Source of the DNA: Cylicocyclus nassatus
Taxonomy: Eukaryota > Nematoda > Chromadorea > Rhabditida > Strongylidae
Assembly: GCA_958299035.1 (NCBI GenBank)
Contig: CATQJL010000001.1
Location: 12,422,773-12,486,772, forward strand
Direction: 5' to 3'
Length of the DNA stretch: 64,000 nt
In this document: one piece after another, positions 25,181 through 36,700 of the stretch
Numbering within the stretch: position 1 is the stretch's first letter
Layout: every line of letters starts with the position of its first letter
Position numbers and translations under genes: made by a program
Notes under the pieces: model-generated
The model's input: the letters and a program-made list of their open reading frames with translations, nothing else
Told to the model about the DNA's origin: nothing
The model's database searches: none

Positions 25181-25620
25181 CGTAAAATTTACCTCAAGGT
25201 AAAATTTACCTCAGGTTTAATGATGAATACGGCCTCTGGTCTTTGGTAGATAAGAAGACCACGGAAGTGCTGGTTGCGTATCAGAATTCCTGAAATTATG
25301 CGCATAAATTCAATGTCGAGCGACAACGACATATTGGAAACGCGTGAGGGGCCAAGAGAGATCAATTCTGCTACAAAAAAATTCATGGAGATATTAGTTT
25401 CTATTTCTTCGAAGCGGGCAGTTTTGGAATGATAAAAGTGATTCATTTTTGAATCCCAAGTTAAGTTTGTGATTTTTCTATGTTACAAACACTTGCAGCT
25501 ATACAAAAAAGTTTTTACACAATTTCTCTTGCAACTTTCAACTTTCTTGATCTTCAAACTAAAGTGGCGTTACCCAGGATTTCTGTTCGGGAGGGGGGGG
25601 GGACAAAAATATACTTCTCA

Positions 25621-26258
25621 CTAGCTGGCATACCCGGCTCCGCCGTATGTTCCGAATAGAAAATTCCATTTCTTAACCGATCCGAAACAAACTTGGCACA
25701 CATACACTTCGGGCCCCGGCGGGTGTCACAGTCCACTTTTCGTTATCGATTGATGTCGATTTTATCGATTTTTTGCAAAATTTGAGCTAGGGGGCTGGGA
25801 TTTGGCACAGGGGGGTAATCGAGCATGCTGATTACGAATACAATGTTAGTTTTCGAAGCCGTGCATTACTCTAATCGATTTTATTGATTTTTTTCGAGCA
25901 TGCTCGATTACCCCCCCTGTGCCAAACCCCAGCCCCGTAGCTCATTTGCAAAAAAATCGATAAAATCGATAAAAGTAATGCACGATTTTAAAAACTAATA
26001 TTGTATTCGGAATCCCCATGCTCACTTACCCCCCTGTGCCAACTCCCAGCCCCGTAGCTCAAATTTTGCAAAAAATCGATAAAATCGATATCGATCGATA
26101 CGAAAAGTAGCCTATGACACCCGCCGGGGCCCGAAGTGTATGTGTGCCAAGTTTGGTCCCGATCGGTTCAGAAATGGAATTTTCTATTCGGAACATACGC
26201 ACATACATACAGACATACAGACAGACATACAAACAGACATTCAGCTTTATATATAAGA
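25621..26258 (-). mobile_element. Non-autonomous Helitron, copy 1 of family A
   Basis: On the minus strand it starts TCTTATATATAAAGCTGAAT and ends in a GC hairpin (CGGAGCCGGGTATGCC) then AGCTAG. It lies between A and T without target duplication, the Helitron signature. Inside are inverted minisatellite units of ATCGATAAAATCGAT with CCCCCTGTGCCAACTCCCAG. No Rep/helicase coding. Confidence 0.88.
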
Positions 26259-26500
26259 TGAAGGTGCATTAGCCACTCCTCGAAAAAATTTTTTTCAAAG
26301 TTAAGTTGAACCTTATTCTGAGATTCATTTCAATTATTTATACCCTCCCCCCCCCCCTCCCCCTCGTACGCCACTGTTACACTGTACAAAAACAGATTGA
26401 AACAGGGCCTTTTACAAATTTCATAGTAACGAAAAACTTCATTGGAGAAAGGACTAGCTTAGTCTATATTACGCCGTTCAATCACTTTTTTGTTTAACAT

Positions 26501-26668
26501 TTGATTCAACTAACTTGGCACCATTAGGGCGGGGTTCTGTGATCTAATCGAGGCCGCTCGCACCTGCGTCTCTCTCGCGCGAGTGCTCTTTGATCATCAC
26601 CTAGCCTTAATTAGGTCAAGAAGCCCCGCCCTTGCCGATGCCAAGCCAGTTGAATTAAATGGTAGTTT
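26501..26668. mobile_element. MITE with TTTGATTCAAC ends, copy b
   Basis: This has the same terminal repeats and central blocks (TAGGGCGGGGTTCTGTGATC, CCTAGCCTTAATTAGGTCA) as the element near 18310-18506, inverted. No coding potential. Confidence 0.75.
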
Positions 26669-27154
26669 TTGCCTCGGACTTGGGTAATTAATCCCCAATA
26701 AGCCATTGCGATAAAAATGTATGAGACCATCACTATGTAGGCTTTAAAAACATCCAAGACTCCTTGAATGCAGAAGTTCATATCCAAAGTTATAGTGTAA
26801 GCTTATCGTATTTCTACAGAGTGTGGTATTTTGTATATGTATATAAAAAAAATTGCCTCGCTTGCATACTTGAATGTTCATGTCAACATATGGATTAAAA
26901 TTTTCCAAAAAGATGATCTCGACAAAGAACTCGCATAGCGAGAACGAATATTGATGCACAATCTTTAACAGAAAAGATCTCAGTAGAAAAGAAGACCTCT
27001 TCAGAGTTCAGGGTAAACCTAGTATTGAATTTAGATACCAAGCGATCTTATTCGTTGGACCCTTGATACTGCTGATGATAGGTCTGATTTTAAAGTCCTG
27101 TGGGTCATTTGAACGAAGACCGCTGGGAGGCAATTTATGTGTCCTTATTAGGTA

Positions 27155-28222
27155 CTAGCTGGCTTACCCGGCTCCGCCGTATCCGGACCAAACTTGGCAC
27201 ACATACACTTCGGGCCCCGGCGGGTGTCAGAGTCCACTTTTCGTTATCGATCGATGTCGATTTTACCGATTTTTATCGATTTTTTTGCAGAATTCACCTA
27301 CAGGGCTAGGAGTTGGCACAGGGGGGAAGTGAGCATGGGAATTTCGAATACAATATTAGTTTCCAGAATTATCGATTACTTTTATTGATTTTATCAATTT
27401 TTTGTAAATTTTGACATGCGAGGCTGGGATTTTGCACAGGGGGTAATCGAGTATGCTGATTACGAACACAACATTAGTTTTCAGGATCGTCCATTACTTT
27501 TATCGATTTTATCGATTTTTTTGTAAAGTTTGACCTGCGGGGCTAGGAGTTTGCACAGGGGGGTAATCGAGCATGCAGATTACGAATACAATATTAGTTT
27601 TCAAGATCGTCCATTACTTTCATCGATTTTATCGTTTTTTTGAAAATTCGAGCTAGGGGGCTGGAATTTGTCACAGGGGTGTAATAGCATGCTGATCACC
27701 CCCCTTGGGGATGATCAGCATGCTCGATTACCCACCTGTGCCAACTCCCAGCCCCCTAGCTCAAACTTTGCAAAAAATCGATAAAACCGATAAAAGTAAT
27801 CGATAATCCCGAAAACCAATATTGTGTTCGGAATCCCCATGCTCGATTACCCCCCTATGCGAACTCCCAGCCCCGTAGCTCAAACTTTGCAAAAAAATCG
27901 ATAAAATCGATAAAAGTAATCGATAATCCTGAAAACCAATATTGTATTCGGAATCCCCATGCTCGATTACCCCCCTGTGCCAACTCCCAGCCCCGTAGGT
28001 GAGCTCAGCAAAAAAATCGATAAAAATCGATAAAATCGATATCGATCGATGACGAAAAGTAGCCTATGACACGCGCCGGGGCCCGAAGTGTATGTGTGCC
28101 AAGTTTGGTCCGGATCGGTTCAGAAATGGAATTTTCTATTCGGAACATACGTACAGACATACAGACATACAGACATACATACATACATACATACAAACAG
28201 ACATTCAGCTTTATATATAAGA
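27155..28222 (-). mobile_element. Non-autonomous Helitron, copy 2 of family A
   Basis: 1068 bp with the same start (TCTTATATATAAAGCTGAAT on minus) and CTAG end as 25621-26258, again between A and T. The interior is expanded to about seven roughly 110-130-bp units centred on ATCGATAAAATCGAT. They run one way before about 27700 and inverted after it, and an ACAT microsatellite lies at 28142-28196. Confidence 0.88.
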
Positions 28223-28664
28223 TGTACAGTACTGGGCAAGCGGGTAAATTGATCTTTAGACTAGTCAGTAATCCTTTTGGTATACTCTCCGATCGGGCAG
28301 GAATTATGCATCAACCTAATAATAACGATATTTTCGATGAATATCAAGATAGTTCATCGAAGTTTGAATCATTTTGACGCCTGTTCCTATCTGAAACATG
28401 TAAGCAATTTGGGTCAGAAATCAATACAACTTGAAGGTGTTTGATGCACTAAAAGCAAGATTATTGATCAGAGAAAGGCGTTTGGTATTTTTGGATCATT
28501 GAGAGATCATAGGAGTTGAAAATTACAGCTTTTAGGAAGTACGGTTTCGTTCCATATGCTCGATAGTAAGAGAGAGCAAAACATTGGAGGATAGATGGAA
28601 GTGTTAATTCACGACTTTCGTAGATTTAGGATACGATCTTAAAGTTGCTGTTCTATTTTGAGAT

Positions 28665-28886
28665 CCGGGTATACTTCACGCGATTTCAGTCGCGTCGCGA
28701 TTTGGGAATATTCCAACTGTCCATAACTCATTGTGAGCACATTTTAAAAGTACAGAAGGTAGGGCATTTTATCAACCCATGAGAGTTATACACACTATGC
28801 ATGAGCAGTTTGCTAGTTTTGGATCTGAAGACTTCTAGCGAATTGCCAAATCGCGTCGCGACCGAAATCGCGTGAAGTATGCCCGG
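28665..28886. mobile_element. Hairpin MITE in duplication copy 2
   Basis: The ends CCGGGTATACTTCACGCGAT and ATCGCGTGAAGTATGCCCGG are inverted, continuing through GTCGCGTCGCGATTTGG. Copy 1 reads across this point near 1216-1224 without it. Confidence 0.8.
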
Positions 28887-30743
28887 CCCTTTAGACGGGT
28901 GCATGCCGCCTTAACGGTGTGGACAATTTACAAGTCACTACTTGAACGTTGCAAAACTCTCTGTTAATAATCGAAAGTCAGGAATTGTTGGCCAGTGACG
29001 GGTAACAACCTTCATATAATTAGGATATGGAACTGTTTAAGAAATCATCTAAATAGTAATGATATGCGGTCTTTCAAGAAGCGACCAGTAGAAACCACTG
29101 TGATATCAGTGATAGATTTCAAAAATGATTAAGCATTTGGGAGTACTTGTTAGCTCATTTTTGTAGAATCTCTGCACTTAAGTGGTGCTTGATCGACAAC
29201 TCGATCTGCCAGATATTTAGTGAGTCTTCGATACATATTGTTTGAGCGAGTAGCTCATGACTACTTGTTGGGTAACGTTGCTCCACCTCAAGATATAGTT
29301 TACGCATACGTATTAACAAGCGCCTTGAGGACACTTTGGAAGGCCGCAGACGTAAAATAAAAAAGCGGCGTGTGTGACCAAATATCTAATGGTTTTTCAA
29401 TTTTAGTTATCTTATGAACTGGTAGGTGACTTCAAACAAGGCTAAACCATGTATGTAATATCATACGGTACTCTCTGACACTTTTTGAATGAACAAGCTA
29501 GCAAAGGTATAGTAGCTGTCTTGCCGTTAACATACCAGTATAATTACCGCCTATAACCGTTGTACCTTCCACAGCATGCAAGTTATGGCGCATAGTGTGG
29601 TCTAGATTCAAGGCTGCAGGCCCTTATTTGCTGCCAGTGCGTTTACTCTGCTTCGCAGAGGCTGGCATTTGTTCTACTTTACATATATCTCACTCATTCT
29701 CATGTAATGATTGCTCTGAAACTCATCCACAAGTCTGACCATCACGCATGAATTGTCAACGATCTCCTAATTCCGAAAGGTTTCTCGTGAAAGATCGGTA
29801 TCTCTTCGAACAAAAATTTTTGCAATAAATAATGCTAAATTAATTCAGTTTTTGACTTTCATTTGTCTTTGTAGTTGCTATGAGGACATTGGCACGGTAA
29901 GCTACATAACTGGGCAAAAATCTTCTCAAATTACTGGGTAAAACTTTGACAGATTCATTATCTACGCAGCCAATATTTTTGGCGTCATTTTTGCTGGACG
30001 ATTTTTGATTATTTTTAACACGTTGACAACAGTATTGCGCAATGGTGCGCTACACCCTAGCAGTTCTAATGTGTACAATGGTTCCAATTTGTGCTCATAC
30101 AATCAATTCAGGCTTAGAAGTATTTCATGTTGGTCCCGCCTCCTTTCGGCAAACTCACTCTGTTACCCTCTACAGAAACTTTCTTCGTTCTCAAACCGCA
30201 TAGAAAAGCTCGTAGATGACTGCGGAATCTCAAAATAACCTCAATTTTAACCCCGCCCCCGTTATGCAGCTCCATCCGTTAGCGGTGAACCACGCTCACT
30301 TTTTAAAAGTGCCGGAATTTGCGCAAAATTCACGGAATCGCTTTTTTTGGAAAGTGGGCGAGGCTTGCCAAAAGTGGACTGAGCTGCCTGCCCCAATCAT
30401 TTGCATTTTTGTATCTCACGCAGGTGCATGCATACATGAAAATGCCCGGAAACGGTTTGTACACAAGGACAGCCGTTAAAAAAAAACAGCTCGTCGTCAA
30501 CGTGTTAATGCTAAAATTGACGAATTCGAAATATACTTGCTAATTAAGAAGATAATTTTGCAAAAAAAAAACTACATATAGACCCTGTTTTGTGTGCCAG
30601 AAGATGCTGCCGTGTGGACCCGTTTGGCGCGCAGTTTCTAACGGTTTCCCATCGAACCGACTTGTGCTTTTTCACTTTGGGCATGCATGCCGATAGGGTG
30701 CTAGATCGAAGTTGTAGATCAGGATTTTTGCCTCTACGATTCC

Positions 30744-30920
30744 GTGACACACACACAACACAACGCACACAACGCACACAACACACACAACACACAACAA
30801 CATACAACACACACAACACGCAACACATACACTACACACAACACACAGTACACAAAACACACAGAACACACAACACATACAACACACACAACACACACAT
30901 ACACATACACACACACACGT
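30744..30920 (+). repeat. ACACAAC/ACACATAC microsatellite
   Basis: An irregular run of CACAACA, CACAACGCA and CACATACA units about 175 bp long in duplication copy 2. Copy 1 has only short AC runs at the corresponding place. Confidence 0.9.
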
Positions 30921-30949
30921 AAACATCCTTATCTCGTTATTATAAGTCA

Positions 30950-31489
30950 TTAGCTGGCTTACCCCGGCTCCGCCCGGCCTTGTCAAAACACTATGATAAA
31001 GCTCTCGTCCCTATCCCTGTACAGCTTTCCCTGTGCCTACGTCTACATACCAACACACTATTTCCGCTGTTTTAAGAATCAGCATGCTCGATTTACCCCC
31101 TGTGCCAACTCCCCCCGTAGCTCAAACTTTGCAAACATCCATAAAATCGATAAAAGTAGCGGATGATTCTAAAAACTAATACTGTAACGTAATCAGCATG
31201 CTCGATTACACCCCTGTGCCATATCCCAGCCCCGTAGCTCAAACTCTGCAAAAAATCTGTAAAAATCGATAAAATCGATATCGATCGATGACGAAGAGTA
31301 GCCCATGACACCCCCCCCCCCGGCCCCAGCTGTATGTGTGCCAAGTTTCGTCCGGATCGGTTCAGAAATGGAATTTTATATTCAAAACATACAAACAAAC
31401 AAAACAAACAAATATAACCTTCACCAAACAAATATAAACAAAACATACAAAACACACAGACATACATCAGACAGACTTTATATACAAGA
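30950..31489 (-). mobile_element. Non-autonomous Helitron, copy 3 of family A, in duplication copy 2
   Basis: 540 bp, starting TCTTGTATATAAAG and ending GCCAGCTAA on minus. The paralogous empty site in copy 1 reads AAGTCA/TGAT at 3373-3380. Here AAGTCA and TGAT flank the element directly, so it sits between A and T with no duplicated bases. Confidence 0.9.
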
Positions 31490-31498
31490 TGATTTATG

Positions 31499-31631
31499 AG
31501 CTCCTGCAAGACGAAGGCGGTCGGTTAGATGTGCAACGCGGCTGCGACACACGGCTGCGTCACAGCCGCGTCACAGCCGAGTCACAGCCACGTCGCACAT
31601 CGAACCGACCGCCTTCGTCTTGCAGGAGCTT
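31499..31631. mobile_element. 133-bp hairpin element with AGCTCCTGCAAGACG ends
   Basis: AGCTCCTGCAAGACGAAGG and CCTTCGTCTTGCAGGAGCT are exact inverted ends that continue through CGGTCGG. TTAT flanks both sides, while copy 1 reads TGATATATACAC across, so a short target duplication is likely. The centre is rich in CGCGGCTG/CACAGCCG. Confidence 0.75.
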
Positions 31632-31648
31632 ATACACATATATATATA

Positions 31649-32355
31649 CAGAGTGTCCCAAAAAGATGTGCGCACTGTTTGATCGTTAATAACTCTCTTG
31701 CTTTCATGTTTTTTGCCGAGTTCAAGGTACCATTCTGTAGAGCGAGGTTCAACTTAGATTTGCAGTGTGGAGCGAATCACCAATCACTTTTCATTACTGT
31801 AGGATTACGGTATGATCTTCCAACATACAGCGTCACTGTGGAATAGGCGTTGTGATAAAATAATTTCAAAAAAACCTGAAAATCTATGTATCAAGGTTTT
31901 CAGGCGTGCTGATTTCAGTACATAACTTTTCATCAATTTTTCGAACTTTCTTGTTCGCGTATTCACATTTTTGAGGGACATTGGGAAAACAGTTTTTACT
32001 CTAAATCTGAAATAACTTATGAAAGAAGCAGCAGACTAAAGTGCAAACTTCAAATTTAGAATCAGCACCTTCAATTAACCCAGTGTGAGAGTTTCTGGCT
32101 TGCTTGGCCTTCTTTCTGAGGCAAATTGCGCCGTACAGTTGCGCAGTTCCTACCGTAATCCTACAGTAATGAAGAGTGATCGATGGTTCGTTCCATTCTG
32201 ATCTAAAAAAATCTAAGTTGTCTTAGATAAAAAACTTAGTTGCAAATCTAAGTTGAACCTCGCTCTATAGAATGGTGCTTCAAGCTTGGCGAAAGACATG
32301 AAAGCAAGAGAGTTATTAACGACCAAACAGTGTGCACATCTTTTGGGACACCCTG
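31649..32355. mobile_element. TA-flanked MITE, GTGTCCCAAAAAGATGTG family, copy b
   Basis: 707-bp relative of 23326-24004, inserted in a TA run of duplication copy 2 and absent from copy 1. The ends CAGAGTGTCCCAAAAAGATG and CATCTTTTGGGACACCCTG extend inward through ACTCTCTTGCTTTCATG and GGTACCATTCTGTAGAGCG as long inverted arms. Confidence 0.9.
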
Positions 32356-32372
32356 TATATATATATATATTA

Positions 32373-32405
<33 letters not shown>

Positions 32406-32671
32406 CAGCGGCGGACCAAGGGTGGTTAGGGCGCCCCCCGTCCCGAGAATAAATCAGCTACGCCTCCTTTTTCTTGATTTAGGGATTTGGACCAGCAAAA
32501 AAAGACCCCCCCCCCCCAAAAAAATTTTTTTTCAGAGTGCGTGGTTAACGCCACGCACATTCCTTTGACTTTCCCGTGAGATCAGAAAATTTACAAGGCA
32601 CGGGAGTCAACATATAGAGTATTTGAGCTTAGTTTCTTTTGGGGAAAGCGGGCCAAGAACACCTGGCTTGA

Positions 32672-33165
32672 AGGCAGTGTCCCGGCAGATTTTGCACTTC
32701 CATCTTTCTGCATATTCTAGGCCTTTTCGCCACGTAAAACCCGAATTTGAGCTATGAACGGGCTGAAAAGGCCGATTTTGGGGCGTTTACCTAATCCCAA
32801 AAAAGCAGCTCGGACGAGATTTTTAAAGGAAAGTTGGGAGGTTTTCAAACGAAGACCCTGCCGTCTGCAGTTTGCTTTGGATAGCATGCACAACGAGGGA
32901 GAGCGCTTGTGGGGTCCCGCGCCGAACAGACAAGGAAAGCCGTCTGAGCGCGCGCCAGTTGGGGTTGCGCGCGCCGGTTCAAGGGCCATTTTCTTGGCCC
33001 AGGGGGAACATCACCCAGCCGGATATGTATATATTTGAAAAATGTCATTCCCCTGAGCCTAGAGAAATTAGCACCTCAAAGGCAGTGTCCCGGCAGATTC
33101 GGGGGATATAGGTGACCAGGAACCCCACCACACCTATATCCCCCGAATCTGCCGGGACACTGCCT
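32672..33165. mobile_element. TTGA-flanked AGGCAG element with aberrant right end
   Basis: It starts AGGCAGTGTCCCGGCAGATT, ends in ATCTGCCGGGACACTGCCT, and is flanked by TTGA on both sides. Copy 1 has a single TTGA at 4114-4117, so this is a clean insertion with a 4-bp duplication. Near the right end an inverted copy of the right terminus plus its flanking host sequence is embedded (33024-33114), forming a perfect 91-bp hairpin with 33131-33221. Confidence 0.9.
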
Positions 33166-33221
33166 TTGAGGTGCTAATTTCTCTAGGCTCAGGGGAATGA
33201 CATTTTTCAAATATATACATA
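33024..33221. repeat. Perfect inverted repeat, 91-bp arms, 16-base loop
   Basis: Arms 33024-33114 and 33131-33221 are identical in reverse complement without a mismatch by eye. The right arm's outer 52 bp (33170-33221) are host sequence also present in copy 1 (near 4118-4174). The left arm is therefore a captured inverted copy of flank plus element end. Confidence 0.95.
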
Positions 33222-33774
33222 CCAATTACTGTCTGTATGAAATTTACAAGCCGGGTCAATGGAGGAGCCAAGACAAATTACATCTTATTCATCTGCTATG
33301 ATCAGCTGTTATATAGTATTCATTCGCGACGCTCAGTTTACTCATTAAGTCCCTAAGCAGATTTTTGCAGCGCAAGTACAAGGAAAGTGGAGGGTACTGC
33401 ACAACGAAGGCGCAGAAGCAGCAGTTAAACGGGCGCGAACGCGTCACGCGCTATCTCCACCGTTGTAAACTCTGAGCTCTGCGCTAATAAACCCATGTTC
33501 TGGCCAAAAGTATTGCGCCTTACTCGACAACCCTTCCCTGGTATCCTGCATCCCCGTCATTTTTTGATTCTGAGCTGCGCTTGTGTGGATGGGGAAGTGT
33601 AAGTAAACAAGGTTAAGACAATTAAAATTGGACGTGATACAATTTGCGTAATTCATGGAAATAGGAGGCTATTACAATTGCAAAAAGTTTAATAGATTTT
33701 GTATACATCAGAAAAATCTTATTTGTCGTCATTTGTTTTCATTGACATTTCAATGACATGCGCTACTTATAGCC

Positions 33775-36700
33775 ATGATACAAGAGAAGAAATCAAAAGA
33801 TGCTAGATCCGGGGAAGAGAACAAACCACTTTCAATAGACAAATTGGTTGATGGGTCCGGTGAATTGAAATCAGGAGAAGACAGAAGAACCGGGGAAAGT
33901 GCGATGGCTTCGAAGGAAATTCCAAAACCTGAATCAGTTGCTGTACCTCAGCAGCGAAATTATGCATATGCATTTCTTTGCAGAAGTCTGAAGAAGGAAA
34001 GTTGAGTTCTGACGAAAAGGTGAAACACAGCTCCGAAGAAGTAAGAAAAGAAGATGATATTGATAAAACGGGAAAAATAAGTGAAAAAGAAAAGCAGGAA
34101 AAAGAAAAGGTTGGGTATATTATTTTCAATTTTTTGTGGTCATAAGAACTTATTCAAGGCATGGATTAGCTCTCACTTTGAGAGTTAAATCAAAAACTCT
34201 TCTGACATTCAGTGCGAATGAGCCGCGGGTTTTAGGCGTTGCGGCTAGATTTTGCGACGTCCGCGGACCTGGGGTTGGACCGCTGTAATATTTGGGAACC
34301 TTGGGTGGGCCCTCTTCGATTACTATAGCAATATCTCAATACGGTCCGCGGACGCTGCGAATCCAGCCGTAAATTGACCGGTAACCGCGGCTCCCAGTGC
34401 CTGGGTAATGCAGCATTTCCTTTTTTGCAGAAAACAGGTAGTATTTTGCAAATGTCAATTTTAATTGCCGTTAATTTGTTGAACTCTATCGATAAATTTA
34501 CACTAGCAGGTGAGCTGTTTTGTCAGCTAGTGTTGTTTTTCCATCATTACGAGCAAACCAAATTGAGGAGTTCTGTCCGATGTACAAGCATTTTATGGCA
34601 TAAGCGATGCCTTGGGTGGCTTATTGCCAACTGTTTATATAGTATGTGCTATAATAATCTCGCCGGTTTGGGGGTTTTTGGGAGACAGGTAGGTTTGCGG
34701 ATTGACGAAATCTTCGCATGTTCTGACAGAATACTTCAGATATAACAGAAAATACTTGATGACAGGTTGCTTATTTTTTTGGACATGCACAGTTCTCCTT
34801 TCTATTTTTGTTCCGAGCAATGTTAGTGATTTCGTTTTTTAACAGTTGTGTGTGAGCATGTTTTTAGCTAAGCTCTTCCTGCCTTAAGACTTCGAAAAAA
34901 CCGTTCAGATGAGGTAAAGGATAAAGGATTTCGGCTTTTTCAATACCCTCTGCTAACGTGCGCCGAAATCATTCCACTTTATAGTCGAAATGCCACTAAA
35001 TGCGTGCTAGTCTTTACAGGGACCAGACCTTTATCAAGTCAGTGCTTTTGTCACGAGCTATTCACTGTGGATGCAGTGCCTTTTCCCTATTTTCGCTTAA
35101 AAACATTTGCAAATTGATCGTTATAGCTCTTACTTGCGTATAGATCAACGCCGGGTTTCATACAACACCAGCAATTCAAATTTTTCTTGGTTGCACATGG
35201 AAGATAGAATAAATAACTTGGCTTCAACGACACCTGAGACAGCAGAAATTTAGATTACAGGTGCAAAATGCGTTTGAGGTGTCGCGTCGATAAAAGAATT
35301 TCATTTAAGAAGGACAAGCTCTGCTACAGGGATTGTTTACAATCTCTATGTGTGCCTATTCCAACTTCCTTTGCAAATTTTGATTCATCCATGGACTATT
35401 GCAATAGAAACAAGACTTAGTTTGATCAGGTGTACGTAGCACTAATTTCGGCGTCATAATGGACTAATCTTCGCATATTCCATGAAGGTGTCAGTCTTTC
35501 TTATTTCGGCAGATTCTCTTTCCTTGCGCATTAAATACGTTAATATGGAAATTGCCTGCCAATGGCGGTGTATTCAAATAGCGCATCATTAACACATCAT
35601 GCAATTAAACTGACTGCGACAAGTATTGCAAAATGTTCAAGAGGCATAACAGCATCAAGCCCGGTCTCAACTGGAATTATTTTTGTGTCGACCTCATAAG
35701 CAAAAATTACGGCAAAGGCATTGATTGCACGAGAAGAACCCGTGTACCACATTGATGAATCTGCAGGCTTCAGCATGAAACATTCGGAAACAGCAAGTCT
35801 ATGGGCATGTACCAAACCCCTAAATATCATGGATCGAATAGAACTGCCGACTAGGCCAATTTTGGGATGTGGCGAGCCACTCCCGAGTCATGGGAAGTGA
35901 TTGCGGCGATTTCACGGGATGTATCGTTGATTTTTATGAGATCAACGACACATCTTGTAATCCGATAGGATCTCATGGTTTCTGAACAAAATTGTTGTCC
36001 AACTTCTGGCAAAGTCGCGTCTCACTTGCCCAACACTGGACATTTCCTTGAGCGATTACGGCAACCAAATTCCACCATAGCTGCGCAAGTGAGTCATTTG
36101 ATGTAACATCACTCTACACAAACGTTTCCAACAGTGATGCCCTTCAAGCGCTTTCTGAGATGATTGATGCTTATGGCTCTTCCATATCGATGTATGGTCT
36201 CAGCAAAGCGCGTATTATGACTACTATCAAGGAATGTCTCAACTGTGACATCTTCAAGTGGTCGGGAGTCTACTACCGCAGTTAGGGCTAGCAATGGGAC
36301 AAAGGTTATCACCTGTTCTAGCTATCTGTTTAATGAGCAGGATAGAGAGACCGGGGGCTATTCAGATGTACAATTATGTTTTGTCGATATGTTGATGACT
36401 GTCTGATCGTAACATCAATACAGTCCGAAATGAATGAAATTCCGAAAAAACAATTAAAGTGTTTTCGCGTATTGAACGATTAATCTTGATAAATAAAGTT
36501 CATCAGAGGGAAACCACGGCTGGTTACCGTATCTCAATATCTTAACACACAGCTGATGTTATCATGACTTATAATAAAGCGCGTGTCTGTCTGTGTATGT
36601 GTTTATGTCTGTCTGTCACGAAATTCATAGAGCGTTTTGTAGGCAAGGTCTTGAGCTGAAATTTTGGTCATGCCCTACCAGCATATAGGTAAAAAGTGCA

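Noticed and set aside
27155..28222. Possible CRISPR-like array of regular repeats
   Set aside because: Units are contiguous without unique spacers, reverse orientation midway and lie inside a Helitron in a eukaryotic genome.
30544..30986. Cys/Val-rich and Thr/His-rich open frames
   Set aside because: They are translations of the ACACAAC microsatellite in several frames.
32717..33111. Overlapping open frames on both strands
   Set aside because: They lie inside the TTGA-flanked MITE and its hairpin; no family features.
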